A stretch of 64,000 nucleotides of DNA from Capilliphycus robustus. GTDB lineage: Bacteria; Cyanobacteriota; Cyanobacteriia; Cyanobacteriales; Microcoleaceae. The position numbers were made by a program, and so were the translations under genes. The stretch covers positions 124,001-188,000 of the forward strand of contig NZ_JAYGHR010000003.1 of NCBI RefSeq assembly GCF_034932365.1, written 5' to 3'. A model generated the notes under the pieces. It saw only the letters and a program-made list of their open reading frames with translations. It ran no database searches and was not told the origin of the DNA. This document shows positions 17,265 to 26,106 of the stretch, one piece after another (the first letter of the stretch is position 1; every line of letters begins with the position of its first letter).

Positions 17265-17668
17265 TGTACAATCACCTCGTCTACCGGATCATAAACAATG
17301 ATTTTAATTTTAAATCGTTGAATCACGGTTTGTACAAATTTTAGGGAAAAGAAGGTTTTGTAACTTCCTTGAGGAACCGCTAAATACAAAATTCTATCAG
17401 GTTCTTGTTCTTCTAGGGCAACCTGATAATTGAGAAACTGCCCAATGGCGGTATGAAACTCAGAAATCGCTGACGGATTAATAAAACTTTTAATTTCAAC
17501 AGCTATTTTTTGACCCTGTTTCTCGGCGGCTAAAATTCGTTCTGCGGCTAAGTCAACATACATCTCAACTCCACCGACTTGAACTTTATAAGGATCATCT
17601 GTAATCATCCAATTCTCTTTTTCTAAACCCACCTTAACCGCATTATGAAAAACATCTTTAGCAGCCAT
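17252..17668 (-). CDS. xisH: XisH-family protein, nuclease-fold-like (pair 2)
   Basis: 138 residues with the same layout as pair 1: KDVFHNAVKVGLEKENW, EMYVDLAAERILAAEKQGQK, AVEIKSF and IGQFLNYQVAL. D39, E58, K60 and Q77 fall at identical positions. The family (PF08814) is known from fdxN-element excision; the PD-(D/E)xK-like spacing suggests a nuclease fold (inference). The start is ATG 17666-17668; the 118 bp to the divergent NACHT gene should hold both promoters. Confidence 0.9.
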   Translation of the reverse strand: MAAKDVFHNAVKVGLEKENWMITDDPYKVQVGGVEMYVDLAAERILAAEKQGQKIAVEIKSFINPSAISEFHTAIGQFLNYQVALEEQEPDRILYLAVPQGSYKTFFSLKFVQTVIQRFKIKIIVYDPVDEVIVQWIN

Positions 17669-17786
17669 TTTCCCCAGATAGCTAGAGGATGAAATCTTTA
17701 TACTTTATAATATCATATTTTAAAACGGTGTTAAAATTTAAAAGACTCATCTCAACCCAGACGGTTAATTTTAGGAAAATTTAACA

Positions 17787-20700
17787 ATGGCGGGAAAACT
17801 CTGGCGTAAAATTTGGACAGTTCTCAACACTGACATTGAACTCTCTTTAACGGGGACTGTTTCCGCAGGTGTGGAAGGGGGAAAAGCTGTTTTTGAACTC
17901 GCCAAAGCGTTACAGGAGAATAAAAACGCGAAAGAACTCGCCCCCATCATTGAAAATTTTGATTCGTTATTGGATGTTCTCAATTCCCCTTTGGGAAAGG
18001 TTGCGGGGACGGCGTTACCTTTTCTTCCGATTGCTACGGGTATTTTAACATATATTGCCGAACAAACTCGCAGCGAACCCAGTTTAGCAGATTCGGTTCA
18101 GTTGGTTTCTCAAGTCGCCTATTTAGAAAGTTTGCGTGTTTTTTTAAAAGAACATCCTAAACTTAAGTTAGCTGAAAATACCGCATCATCACAGCTTGCT
18201 AAAAAGATTAAAAAACTAGGTGAAACTCTAGAAGTCGATGGAAAAGAAATTAATTTTGATGACCAAGAAGCCAGAAAAACATTGATTTGTTTCCATGATT
18301 CTCCATTAGCAAAAGTCTTTAACGCTATTCTCGTTGAACGTTTCCAAGAGTCGGGACTGGATGAAAACACCGCCAAAATAACCACAGAACGAATTTCTCG
18401 CAACACTCACCGCTACATGAAAGAAGCCGTTGCAGAAGTCCGAGACTCGGCGAAGAAATTGGCGGGAATTTACGGAGACGGTTGGCTAAAAGATATCGAA
18501 ACTTACCACAGCATCGACCAATATTTAAAAGAAGTTATTGCTACCAAACCGGAAGAAAAAGTTTTTGATGAGAACTTCAATTTTCGGCAAATTTACGTTC
18601 CGATGAATGTGAAACCTGTTAAATCAGATGGAGAAGTTATAGAAGAAGATTCTAAACCTGAAAATATCGAATACTGGGCAAAAACAACATTACTCGATGA
18701 TAGCAAAAAAGGTCAAGTTCTGTTTATTCAGGGTGGCCCCGGACGGGGAAAAAGTGTATTTTGTCGAATGTTTTCCGACTGGGTAAGACGAGAACTTCAT
18801 CCGATTTATACCCCGATTTTAATTCGATTGCGGGATATTAAAAGTTTTTCCAATGATATTAATGAAACACTCGCCACTGTGATTGATCGAGATTTTACCC
18901 GAATTGATAGGGGTTGGTTAACCGACTCTAATACTCGCTTTCTATTTTTACTCGATGGGTTTGATGAGTTACTTTTAGAACGAGGAAAAGGGAATGATTT
19001 AAAATTCTTTTTGGATCAAGTTGCAGATTTTCAAAAACGTTGTTCAAAAAATAACGAACAAGGTCATCGAGTTTTAATTACAGGTAGACCTCTAGCATTG
19101 TACGGCATTGAACGGTTAATGCCAACCAATTTAGAACGGGTTGAAATTATCCCGATGGATGACACCATTCAGCAGCAGTGGTTGGAAAAATGGAAAACCG
19201 TAGTTAATTCTGACCCAACAATTGCAGTAAAAAAAACAGATAAATTTCGACAATTTTTGCACGACAACCGTTGTCCGCAGCAAGCTAAAGATTTGGCGAA
19301 AGAACCCCTGTTACTTTACTTGTTAGCCGTCTTGCATCGTGACGATCAACTCCACATCGATATGTTTAAAAAGGCTAATGTAGGTCAAGCTAAAATTCTG
19401 ATTTATGAACAGGCGTTAGAGTGGGTATTGAACAAACAACGAACGGAAGACGGACGCAACCTTAACCCTGAACTTACAGACTTAGAACCGGAAGATTTAC
19501 GCAGTCTATTAGCAGAGGCAGGACTCTGTGTGGTGCAGTCTGGACGGGAATATGCCTCGATTAAAATGATTGAAAATCGCCTCGAAGAAGAAAATGAGGC
19601 TGCAAAAGCCCTGATAGAAAAGGCACGTCAAACGGGTTCAGATGAAGCTTTGAAAAATGCCCTGGCTGCTTTTTATCTCAAGTCGGGAAAAGCTGATAAT
19701 TCTGTTGAGTTTTTTCACAAGAGTTTTGGAGAATTTCTCTGCGCCGAACGCATGGCAGAAACGTTAGAGGAATTTACCTTTAAAAGTAAGAAACGGGGAA
19801 AGACTTATGAAATGCCAAAAAAAGAGTTAGAGTGGGAAATTTATGATTTATTTGGTTATGGAAATCTGACTGCTGAGATTGTGGAATATTTGATGGCATT
19901 ATTAATGAAAAAATCCATTAAAAATGAGATTGACTTTGCAGTGCTATTTGAACGACTGCATGAATTTTATCTGCGGTGGTGCAATGGAGATTTTATCGAA
20001 CTCTGGGATGCTTCTGAGGAAATGTTGCCCTTGAAAAAAGCCCGACAACTCCAGCAACAAGACATCAAACGCGGACAGCGACAGGTTGATATTTATACGG
20101 GCTTAAACGTGATGATTTTGCTGTTTGAGTTGCATCGTTATGGACAATCAAAAGAGGAATTAAAAGAGAAATTACATTTTTATCCCTGCGGTCAACGGGG
20201 AAGTGAGGAATTTGACGAAGAAAGATTACTAAAGATTATTGGATATGCTGATAGTCTGAATTTATATGCTTTTTCTAGCATTGTCGGTCAGTTTCTCAGT
20301 GGTGCCGACCTCAGTGGTGCCTACCTCAGTGCTGCCAACCTCTGTGGTGCCAACCTCAGTGATGCCATCCTCAGTGATGCCGACCTCAGTCGTGCCATCC
20401 TCAGTGATGCCGACCTCATTAGTGCCGACCTCAGTGGTGCCTACCTCAGTGCTGCCGAGCTCATTAGTGCCGACCTCATTAGTGCCGACCTCAGTGGTGT
20501 CAACCTCAGTGATGCCAACCTCAGTGGTGCCATCCTCAGTGATGCCGACCTCAGAAGTGCCAACCTCATTGCTGCCGACCTCAGTAGTGCCGACCTCAGT
20601 AGTGCCAACCTCAGAAGTGCCAACCTCAGTGATATTCGATGGGATAGTGATACAAAATGGTCTAACGTTGTTGGGTTAGAAGAAGCTAAAAACGTACCAG

Positions 20701-20789
20701 AAGAGTTGAAACAACAATCTGAATTTGAAGGGTCGGAAAATCCATTTTCGTCAGAGGAGTTAGAGGGGTTGAGTGAGGAGGAGGAATAA
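17787..20789 (+). CDS. NACHT NTPase with C-terminal pentapeptide repeats (STAND/NLR-like)
   Basis: 1000 residues. Residues 1-300 are an unassigned helical region with hydrophobic Gly/Ala-rich segments (LTGTVSAGVEGGKAVFELA; VAGTALPFLPIATGILTYI) that could be an effector or membrane-acting domain. The NACHT core has Walker A GGPGRGKS at 316-323 and Walker B FLFLLDGFDEL at 385-395, plus a sensor-like ITGRP. A helical region with FFHKSFGEFLCAE (about 640-655) is typical of bacterial NACHT proteins. About 835-950 are pentapeptide repeats (DLSGA, NLSDA, DLISA). It is likely a ligand- or invader-sensing STAND ATPase; bacterial NACHT proteins include antiphage proteins. xisHI lies divergent next door. 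Confidence 0.88.
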   Translation: MAGKLWRKIWTVLNTDIELSLTGTVSAGVEGGKAVFELAKALQENKNAKELAPIIENFDSLLDVLNSPLGKVAGTALPFLPIATGILTYIAEQTRSEPSLADSVQLVSQVAYLESLRVFLKEHPKLKLAENTASSQLAKKIKKLGETLEVDGKEINFDDQEARKTLICFHDSPLAKVFNAILVERFQESGLDENTAKITTERISRNTHRYMKEAVAEVRDSAKKLAGIYGDGWLKDIETYHSIDQYLKEVIATKPEEKVFDENFNFRQIYVPMNVKPVKSDGEVIEEDSKPENIEYWAKTTLLDDSKKGQVLFIQGGPGRGKSVFCRMFSDWVRRELHPIYTPILIRLRDIKSFSNDINETLATVIDRDFTRIDRGWLTDSNTRFLFLLDGFDELLLERGKGNDLKFFLDQVADFQKRCSKNNEQGHRVLITGRPLALYGIERLMPTNLERVEIIPMDDTIQQQWLEKWKTVVNSDPTIAVKKTDKFRQFLHDNRCPQQAKDLAKEPLLLYLLAVLHRDDQLHIDMFKKANVGQAKILIYEQALEWVLNKQRTEDGRNLNPELTDLEPEDLRSLLAEAGLCVVQSGREYASIKMIENRLEEENEAAKALIEKARQTGSDEALKNALAAFYLKSGKADNSVEFFHKSFGEFLCAERMAETLEEFTFKSKKRGKTYEMPKKELEWEIYDLFGYGNLTAEIVEYLMALLMKKSIKNEIDFAVLFERLHEFYLRWCNGDFIELWDASEEMLPLKKARQLQQQDIKRGQRQVDIYTGLNVMILLFELHRYGQSKEELKEKLHFYPCGQRGSEEFDEERLLKIIGYADSLNLYAFSSIVGQFLSGADLSGAYLSAANLCGANLSDAILSDADLSRAILSDADLISADLSGAYLSAAELISADLISADLSGVNLSDANLSGAILSDADLRSANLIAADLSSADLSSANLRSANLSDIRWDSDTKWSNVVGLEEAKNVPEELKQQSEFEGSENPFSSEELEGLSEEEE

Positions 20790-20810
20790 TTTTAGGTTGG
20801 GAGGGTTCTT

Positions 20811-20887
20811 TTAGTCCTCTTAAGAGGACATTAGTTTTGAGGCGGGGATTTTAATCCCTGACTTGCCAAAAAATTGATAAGATTAAC
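20811..20887. repeat. 77-bp direct repeat, left copy, with palindromes
   Basis: It is matched by 21266-21342 with about a dozen differences. It contains the perfect 16-bp palindrome GTCCTCTTAAGAGGAC at 20814-20829 and a GGGATT/AATCCC stem. It follows the NACHT stop codon by 20 bp and may act as its terminator, although no strong T-run follows. Confidence 0.75.
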
Positions 20888-21265
20888 CCCTAGTCCTCTC
20901 ACCCGGAAATCAATTTCCGGAATGAGCAGGTTANNNNNNNNNNNNNNNNNNNNNNNNNNNNNNNNNNNNNNNNNNNNNNNNNNNNNNNNNNNNNNNNNNN
21001 NNNNNNNNNNNNNNNNNNNNNNNNNNNNNNNNNATGTTTACAACTTCTTTGTGTCTTTGTGTCTTGGTGGTCAATTCAAGGCTAGACCCTAATGAGCAGG
21101 TTAATGTTTACAACTTCTTTGTGTCTTTGTGTCTTGGTGGTCAATTCAAGGCTAGACCCTAATGAGCAGGTTAATGTTTACAACTTCTTTGTGTCTTTGT
21201 GTCTTGGTGGTCAATTCAAGGCTAGACCCTTGTAAACAAGCCAGCGCGACCTGCTATATTATCTG
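20888..21265. repeat. 70-bp tandem repeat array interrupted by a scaffold gap
   Basis: The array opens with a hairpin (CCGGAAAT/ATTTCCGG, 20903-20920), then AATGAGCAGGTTA, then 100 N (20934-21033). After the gap come units of exactly 70 bp (copies of AATGAGCAGGTTAATGTTTA and so on at 21091 and 21161), with the tail of an earlier unit at 21034-21090. The exact 100 N shows a gap of unknown size, so true copy number is unknown. No spacers differ between units, so this is not CRISPR. The array is bracketed by two 77-bp direct repeats. Confidence 0.85.
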
Positions 21266-21342
21266 TTAGTCCTCTTAAAAGGACATTAATTTTTAGATGG
21301 GGATTTTAATCCCAGACTTGCCCAAACATTGATAAGATTAAC
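21266..21342. repeat. 77-bp direct repeat, right copy
   Basis: This is the right-hand partner of 20811-20887. Its first palindrome has decayed to GTCCTCTTAAAAGGAC, while the GGGATT/AATCCC stem and the ATTGATAAGATTAAC end are kept. Together the copies enclose the 70-bp tandem array. Confidence 0.75.
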
Positions 21343-21347
21343 AATAT

Positions 21348-21406
21348 GGTGCGTCAATTGTTCTGGTTTTTTGTTGGGAATTACAACCCTAATTGTTTGA
21401 CGCACC
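21348..21406. repeat. MITE-like inverted-repeat element
   Basis: Ends GGTGCGTCAA (21348-21357) and TTGACGCACC (21397-21406) are perfect 10-bp inverted repeats around a T-rich 39-nt centre. It is a small non-coding element of the kind scattered in cyanobacterial genomes. It lies 14 bp beyond the stop of the minus-strand gene at 21421. Confidence 0.6.
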
Positions 21407-21420
21407 CTACTGATTTGTGT

Positions 21421-22254
21421 TTACCGCTCAACAATTTTCAATCTTTGCGTCACTAATGTAATCCCACCCGGACGCATTAAAATAGCAGAAATCCAATTAT
21501 TTCCTGGTGTATTGGGTGCAGTTCCGAGTTTAAAAACACCACCCGAAGCTAAGAACTCTAACTCCAACGGAAAGTCTGTTAAATAGGCTCTGGGTGTGAC
21601 TCGTTCTTCAATGGCTGTTCCGATCATAATCTCATTCCCCAGAGGTTCTTCAACGATCGCATCAATGCTATATTCTTGACCTGCTTTTACCTGTTCTGGT
21701 ACACTTAATATTACCGTTGGCGGTTCTTCTCCGCTTGTTAATTGATTGCGTTCGGTTAATACTTCTTGCTGAACAACTTTTTGATTTTCCACCCGTTGCT
21801 GTGAGGTAATGCTGGAACTCAGTTGAAATTCTCGACCCCCAAACTGTTGAGTTCCGGTAATTTCAGTGACTGTTGTTGCCAGAATAGCCGAGCCGTCTTG
21901 TTGCCAAGATTGCAATTTTGTCTGATAACTTATATTAGAATAATCTTGCCAAAGCTGAGTTAAAACTTGCTCGTAACTGCGACGATCTAAACCATCCGTT
22001 GTGGTAAACTCTTGACTATAAAATGCCATCACTCCGGCAACATCTTGACGATTGGCTGCGGCTTCTATTCCTTGAATTAAACTTGTTAACTCTGGAGGTG
22101 CGGTTTCTGGCGGTTCTTGGGCGCGAACCCGACTAGAAGCAACCCCTGTCAGCCCCCACAACAGGACACCCAGTAGAACAGAAAGCATCAAAGAAGGTTC
22201 TCGACGGCGACGAGATAGAATAGCCGGACGTTGCAGAGAAGGAAAAATCGTCAT
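21421..22254 (-). CDS. Exported NTF2-like domain protein
   Basis: 277 residues from the ATG at 22252-22254; only a TTG lies further upstream. A Lys/Arg-rich N-terminus and a hydrophobic segment (LMLSVLLGVLLWGLTGVASS) form a signal peptide or anchor. The next region, LIQGIEAAANRQDVAGVMAFYSQ through TTVTEITGT, fits the SnoaL/NTF2-like fold (a small cone-shaped ligand-binding or scaffold fold). A C-terminal beta-rich domain (VILSVPEQVKAGQEYSIDAIV) follows. Function is unknown. It is divergent from murG. Confidence 0.65.
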   Translation of the reverse strand: MTIFPSLQRPAILSRRRREPSLMLSVLLGVLLWGLTGVASSRVRAQEPPETAPPELTSLIQGIEAAANRQDVAGVMAFYSQEFTTTDGLDRRSYEQVLTQLWQDYSNISYQTKLQSWQQDGSAILATTVTEITGTQQFGGREFQLSSSITSQQRVENQKVVQQEVLTERNQLTSGEEPPTVILSVPEQVKAGQEYSIDAIVEEPLGNEIMIGTAIEERVTPRAYLTDFPLELEFLASGGVFKLGTAPNTPGNNWISAILMRPGGITLVTQRLKIVER

Positions 22255-22417
22255 AATTAACGGTTTTGTTGTCAATAATGGGAACAATAAAGGTTTAAAT
22301 CAAGGTCTGTACAACTATTAACCTCAATGCACAGTTGCAAGTTTTCCGGGAATAGTCCCCAATAATGGTAACTTAAAACTTATAGCTCTATCAGGATACA
22401 CCCAACTCTAAACATCC

Positions 22418-23485
22418 ATGCGATTATTAATTGCAGCGAGTGGTACAGGCGGACATTTATTTCCAGCGATCGCAACCGCAGCACAGTTACAGGATTATCA
22501 AATTGAATGGCTAGGCGTACCTGACCGCTTAGAAACTCAACTTGTTCCTCAGCAATACCCGCTTCATACGATCAGCGTTCAAGGGTTTCAGCAACGCTTC
22601 GGTTTAGGAACCCTACGAACCTTCAGCCGTTTAACGGGTTCCATTCTACAAGTTCGCCGTCTCCTCAAACAAGGAAACTTTCAAGGGGTTTTCTCAACAG
22701 GCGGTTACATCGCCGCCCCTGCTATTTTAGCGGCTCGTTCGTTAGGTTTACCAGTAATACTGCATGAGTCCAACGCCAAACCTGGAAAAGTCACCCGTTT
22801 ACTGAGTGGATGGTGTGACTTGGTAGCCTTGGGGTTTGACTGTTCAACCCAGTATTTACCTCGCGCCAAAAAAATGGCGATTGTGGGAACTCCTGTCCGT
22901 TCTGCCTTTTTAGCCCAAACTGAACCCTTATCCGTTTCTATCCCCGAAAACGCGCCGCTTATTGTGGTTGTCGGGGGGAGTCAGGGGGCGGTAGCGGTGA
23001 ACCAGCTTGTACGAGAAGCCGCATCCGCTTGGTTTAATTTGGGGGCTTGGGTGGTTCATCTAACCGGAACGAATGATCCCCATAGCGAGAGTTTAAAGCA
23101 TCCGCAATATTTAGCGATGCCCTTTTATGACAATATGGCGGCGTTACTCAAACGAGCCAATTTAGCCATTAGTCGCGCAGGGGCGGGAACCCTCACCGAA
23201 TTAGCCGTAACTCAGACACCTTCGATATTGATTCCCTATCCCTACGCCGCAGAAGATCATCAAACCTATAATGCCAAAGTATTCGCGGAGGCGGGTGCAG
23301 GATTATTACTGCCACAAAACGATCTAACAGGCGAAATCCTAAAAAGCAAGGTGTTGCATCTGCTCAAATCTCCTCAAGAATTGCAACAAATGGCGGAAGC
23401 AACGGCATCCTTAGCCGTGATTAATAGTGCTGAACAATTAGCAGATTCTATTGATCAAGTTTTGAGTCGTCCGGGCAACGGATGA
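22418..23485 (+). CDS. murG: UDP-GlcNAc:lipid I N-acetylglucosaminyltransferase MurG
   Basis: 355 residues, normal length. MurG adds GlcNAc to lipid I to form lipid II on the inner membrane face in peptidoglycan synthesis. The glycine-rich ASGTGGHLFPAIATA motif at the N-terminus, HESNAKPGKVTRLLS, GGSQGAVAVNQLV, and the donor-binding RAGAGTLTELAV and PYPYAAEDHQTYNA blocks are all present. The start ATG is at 22418. It ends 37 bp from a convergent methyltransferase gene. Confidence 0.95.
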   Translation: MRLLIAASGTGGHLFPAIATAAQLQDYQIEWLGVPDRLETQLVPQQYPLHTISVQGFQQRFGLGTLRTFSRLTGSILQVRRLLKQGNFQGVFSTGGYIAAPAILAARSLGLPVILHESNAKPGKVTRLLSGWCDLVALGFDCSTQYLPRAKKMAIVGTPVRSAFLAQTEPLSVSIPENAPLIVVVGGSQGAVAVNQLVREAASAWFNLGAWVVHLTGTNDPHSESLKHPQYLAMPFYDNMAALLKRANLAISRAGAGTLTELAVTQTPSILIPYPYAAEDHQTYNAKVFAEAGAGLLLPQNDLTGEILKSKVLHLLKSPQELQQMAEATASLAVINSAEQLADSIDQVLSRPGNG

Positions 23486-23522
23486 GAAACAAAGAAAAAA
23501 TTACTAATTCTTGGGGTTGCCC

Positions 23523-24323
23523 TTAGTTGGGTTTAACGGCTTTGATGCGAATGCGTTTATAGTCAGCGATCCAGCTTCCATTTTGACAGAGTTTCGAGTG
23601 CAACTTCTTCTCAATTCGCTTTAAAATTTTCTCCTGTTGTTCAGCCGGAATATTCTGAAAGAAGCAACTCGCAAACATTTCAATCCAATTTCGCAGACCA
23701 TTTTTTCCTTCATCTAAAGGAGTCGGTCGATCAAACAAAGTCGCTAGTTTTAATTGAAAACCTTGACGTTCCAACAGTGTGGCATATTCTGCGATACTGG
23801 GAAAATACCAAGGATTGAAGCTTTGATTTTCTGGATATCCAGCCTCATCTAACGCTTCACAGATGCCATTAATAATCGTTTCAACATTTCCTTTACCGCC
23901 AAATTCTGCCACAAACCGTCCGCCCGGTTTCAAGGCAAGCCAGACTCCTTCGATGACTTTTTCCGGCTGTTTTAACCAATGTAAAACGGCATTGGAAAAC
24001 ACGCCATCAAATTGTTCACTCATTCCTAACGAAGCGGCATCAACGACGGCAAATTTCAGAGTAGGATAAGAATGACTGGCTCGCTCGATCATGGAAACGG
24101 CGCTATCGACTCCGACGACTTCTGCTCCGCAAGCGGTGATCCGATAGGTCAGATGACCCGTTCCACAACCCAAGTCGAGGATGTGTTCTCCATTCTGGGG
24201 ATGAAGCAGTTTCAGCAGATCAGTTGCCAGGTGAGAGACATAACGGTGACGATGGTCGTAAAGATGGACATTCCAATCATTCACGAAGGGGGTCGGTGTG
24301 TTGTTGGCTGTCTGGATGCTCAT
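23523..24323 (-). CDS. Class I SAM-dependent methyltransferase
   Basis: 266 residues. The SAM-binding motif I ILDLGCGTGHLTYRI (about 49-63), acidic VVGVDSA (motif II) and FDGVFSNAVLHWLKQPE (motif IV/post-I) show a class I methyltransferase of the type-11/25 family. LHWL and the C-terminal FQNIPAEQQEK resemble trans-aconitate methyltransferase relatives, but the substrate cannot be read from sequence. The ATG at 24321-24323 is the start. Confidence 0.85.
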   Translation of the reverse strand: MSIQTANNTPTPFVNDWNVHLYDHRHRYVSHLATDLLKLLHPQNGEHILDLGCGTGHLTYRITACGAEVVGVDSAVSMIERASHSYPTLKFAVVDAASLGMSEQFDGVFSNAVLHWLKQPEKVIEGVWLALKPGGRFVAEFGGKGNVETIINGICEALDEAGYPENQSFNPWYFPSIAEYATLLERQGFQLKLATLFDRPTPLDEGKNGLRNWIEMFASCFFQNIPAEQQEKILKRIEKKLHSKLCQNGSWIADYKRIRIKAVKPN

Positions 24324-24780
24324 TAGACGCTTAGGAGTTGGGTCTTTCCTTAACAGTATGCAGTATTTATTGATGAAATTTTTTTAAGTTTAACAAAGTT
24401 TAAACGGCTAAGTCATGGGGTCGCTTCGGTAAGGGAGAAATCCTGATTGAGTATACAAGAGGTTTTCCTCGGTTTCACGACAATTTAGACAATTTAATCC
24501 TGATGCTGATCACTTTCTTAAACAAAATCAGTATGAATACTTATGGATTTCAGAAATTCTTTAGTATTGAGAAACTGAAAAAAAGTGCTGAACCAGCAGT
24601 GTGTTGGTGTAGATTTTACCCGATCGCTGAAACGGATGCCCAATCAAAGCTTTTAACAAATTTTACAATTGATTTGGGCAATTTCCAACAGTAGAGAGAT
24701 TGAATTCCCGCTCATTTTGTGATAAAAACTACAGATTGTTGGCTAGATGGGAATCTAATTGCTCGAACGGGAGGCGCTTC
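24324..24780. other. Divergent promoter region between methyltransferase and speE
   Basis: 457 bp, AT-rich. A 63-codon plus-strand ORF at 24503-24694 has no ribosome site and no family resemblance, so it is not called. I see no tRNA, riboswitch or clear -35/-10 pair. The spermidine synthase ribosome site GGGAGG lies at its right end. Confidence 0.4.
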
Positions 24781-25725
24781 ATGTCAGGTAACGAACTTCA
24801 AGCCGATTTTTGGATCACGGAGTACATCACACCCTGGGATATTTATGCTCACGGGGTTACGAACGTACTAGCCTACAAAAAAACAGAATTTCAAGAGATG
24901 TACATCGTGGAAACAGGGGCCTATGGTAAAGGCTTGGTTCTAGATGGCAAATGGCAGTCTTGTACCGGAGATGAGTTTCTCTACCATGAACCTCTGGTTC
25001 ATCCGGCGATGATCGCTCACGCTTCACCCCGTCGGGTGTTGGTTTTGGGGGGCGGAGAAGGGGCAACCATTCGGGAAGTCTTGCGTTGGAAAACCGTTGA
25101 ACAGGTGGCGATGGTTGATATTGACGGAGAAGTGGTTGACGCCTGCCGAGAATATCTGCCGGAAATGCACGAAGACGCCTTTGATGATCCGCGTCTGCAA
25201 CTGGTGATCGGCGATGCGTTAGAATTTCTCGATACGAACGATGAGCCTTGGGATGTGGTGATTTCTGATCTGTCTGACCCCATCGAAGAAGGGCCATCTT
25301 TCAAGCTGTTCACCAAAGAATATTTTGAAAAAATTCGCAACTGTCTGGCGCCGGATGGTTTTCTCGTCATTCAAGCAGGCCCCGTTTCGCCGGGAAGTAT
25401 GAAGCTTCATGTTCGCCTGGTTCATACCGTTAACGCGGTTTTTCCTCATGTTGTTCCCTACAGTAGCTATATTTCCACCTATGGGGCGCCTTGGGGGTTT
25501 GCGGTGGCGTCTGGCAAACCCATTAATACTCGCCCTGATCCCCAGGAAGTGGATCAACTGATCGCTGAGAAAACGACAGGTGGGTTACGGATGTTTGACG
25601 GGGTGGCGCTTCTGGGGATGATGCAGGTTCCTTTGCATATCCGCAAAGCGATCGCAGAGGAAACTCAAGTTTACACCCTCGCTGAACCGCCGAAGTTCTT
25701 TGGCAAGGGAAGCGCTCAACAATAA
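24781..25725 (+). CDS. speE: Polyamine aminopropyltransferase (spermidine synthase-like)
   Basis: 314 residues from the ATG at 24781, chosen because GGGAGG lies 6 nt upstream; the frame is open further 5' but without such a site. It transfers an aminopropyl group from decarboxylated SAM to putrescine or a longer polyamine. Visible are the N-terminal beta domain (EFQEMYIVETGAYGKGLVLDGKWQSC, DEFLYHEPLVHPAM), motif I VLVLGGGEGATIREVLRW, GDALEFL, and DLSDPIEEGPSFKLFT. The C-terminal half (YSSYISTYGAPWGFAVAS) is like the thermospermine/ACL5-type branch, so the product may be spermidine or thermospermine. Confidence 0.9.
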   Translation: MSGNELQADFWITEYITPWDIYAHGVTNVLAYKKTEFQEMYIVETGAYGKGLVLDGKWQSCTGDEFLYHEPLVHPAMIAHASPRRVLVLGGGEGATIREVLRWKTVEQVAMVDIDGEVVDACREYLPEMHEDAFDDPRLQLVIGDALEFLDTNDEPWDVVISDLSDPIEEGPSFKLFTKEYFEKIRNCLAPDGFLVIQAGPVSPGSMKLHVRLVHTVNAVFPHVVPYSSYISTYGAPWGFAVASGKPINTRPDPQEVDQLIAEKTTGGLRMFDGVALLGMMQVPLHIRKAIAEETQVYTLAEPPKFFGKGSAQQ

Positions 25726-25820
25726 AACCGATAACTCCCCTTTTGATCTCTCCCTAACCCTCTCCACCTCACCGCAACGCCCTCTCTATCCCCCCTGCCC
25801 CCCTTTGAAAGGGGGGTTAG

Positions 25821-25918
25821 GAGAGGGAAAAGGTGTCCCCGACGGGACTATTTATTAATCGAGAGGGGCTGGGGGAGAGGTTCTAAGCAAATGTTTACCG
25901 ACGAGCGAAACAGCCCTG
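25821..25918. repeat. Interspersed element, copy A (inverted left module)
   Basis: 25870-25918 (TGGGGGAGAGGTTCTAAGCA and onwards) matches 48071-48118. The adjoining 25821-25868 is the reverse complement of the 47907-47954 module (CCCCTCTCGATTAATAAATA and onwards), so this module is flipped between the two copies. Both are intergenic. Confidence 0.7.
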
Positions 25919-25919
25919 G

Positions 25920-26098
25920 GGTTGGGTGAGAGTTGGGCGGGTTTATCAAGGTTAATTGTAATAGACATAGATTTTGACAGAACCCGCCCCTACAACGCAA
26001 TTTATTGATCTTCTTCTCCCCTCACCAGTTTTTTCTGTAGGGGCGGGTTCCGCAATTATTTGTGTCTCTAACCAATAACCTCAATAAACCCGCCCTTC
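25920..26098. repeat. Pair of GGGGCGGGTT palindromic repeats
   Basis: Two elements of about 60-75 bp with ends related to GGGCGGGTTTAT and AACCCGCCCCTAC: one at about 25934-25996 and an oppositely oriented one at 26037-26096 (GTAGGGGCGGGTTCCGCA at its left end). The same family occurs at 31224-31320 and 47644-47784. It fills the gap between speE and the AAA-WD40 gene, where no ORF is present. Confidence 0.7.
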
Positions 26099-26106
26099 TT
26101 CTTCCC

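Noticed and set aside
20290..20635. 15-bp tandem DNA repeat as a non-coding element
   Set aside because: It encodes the pentapeptide repeats of the NACHT protein in frame, with no stops.
20888..21265. Possible CRISPR array in the 70-bp tandem repeats
   Set aside because: Whole 70-bp units are identical, so there are no variable spacers; units are also longer than usual CRISPR repeats and no cas genes are present.
24503..24694. 63-codon plus-strand ORF in the speE upstream region
   Set aside because: No ribosome site and atypical composition.
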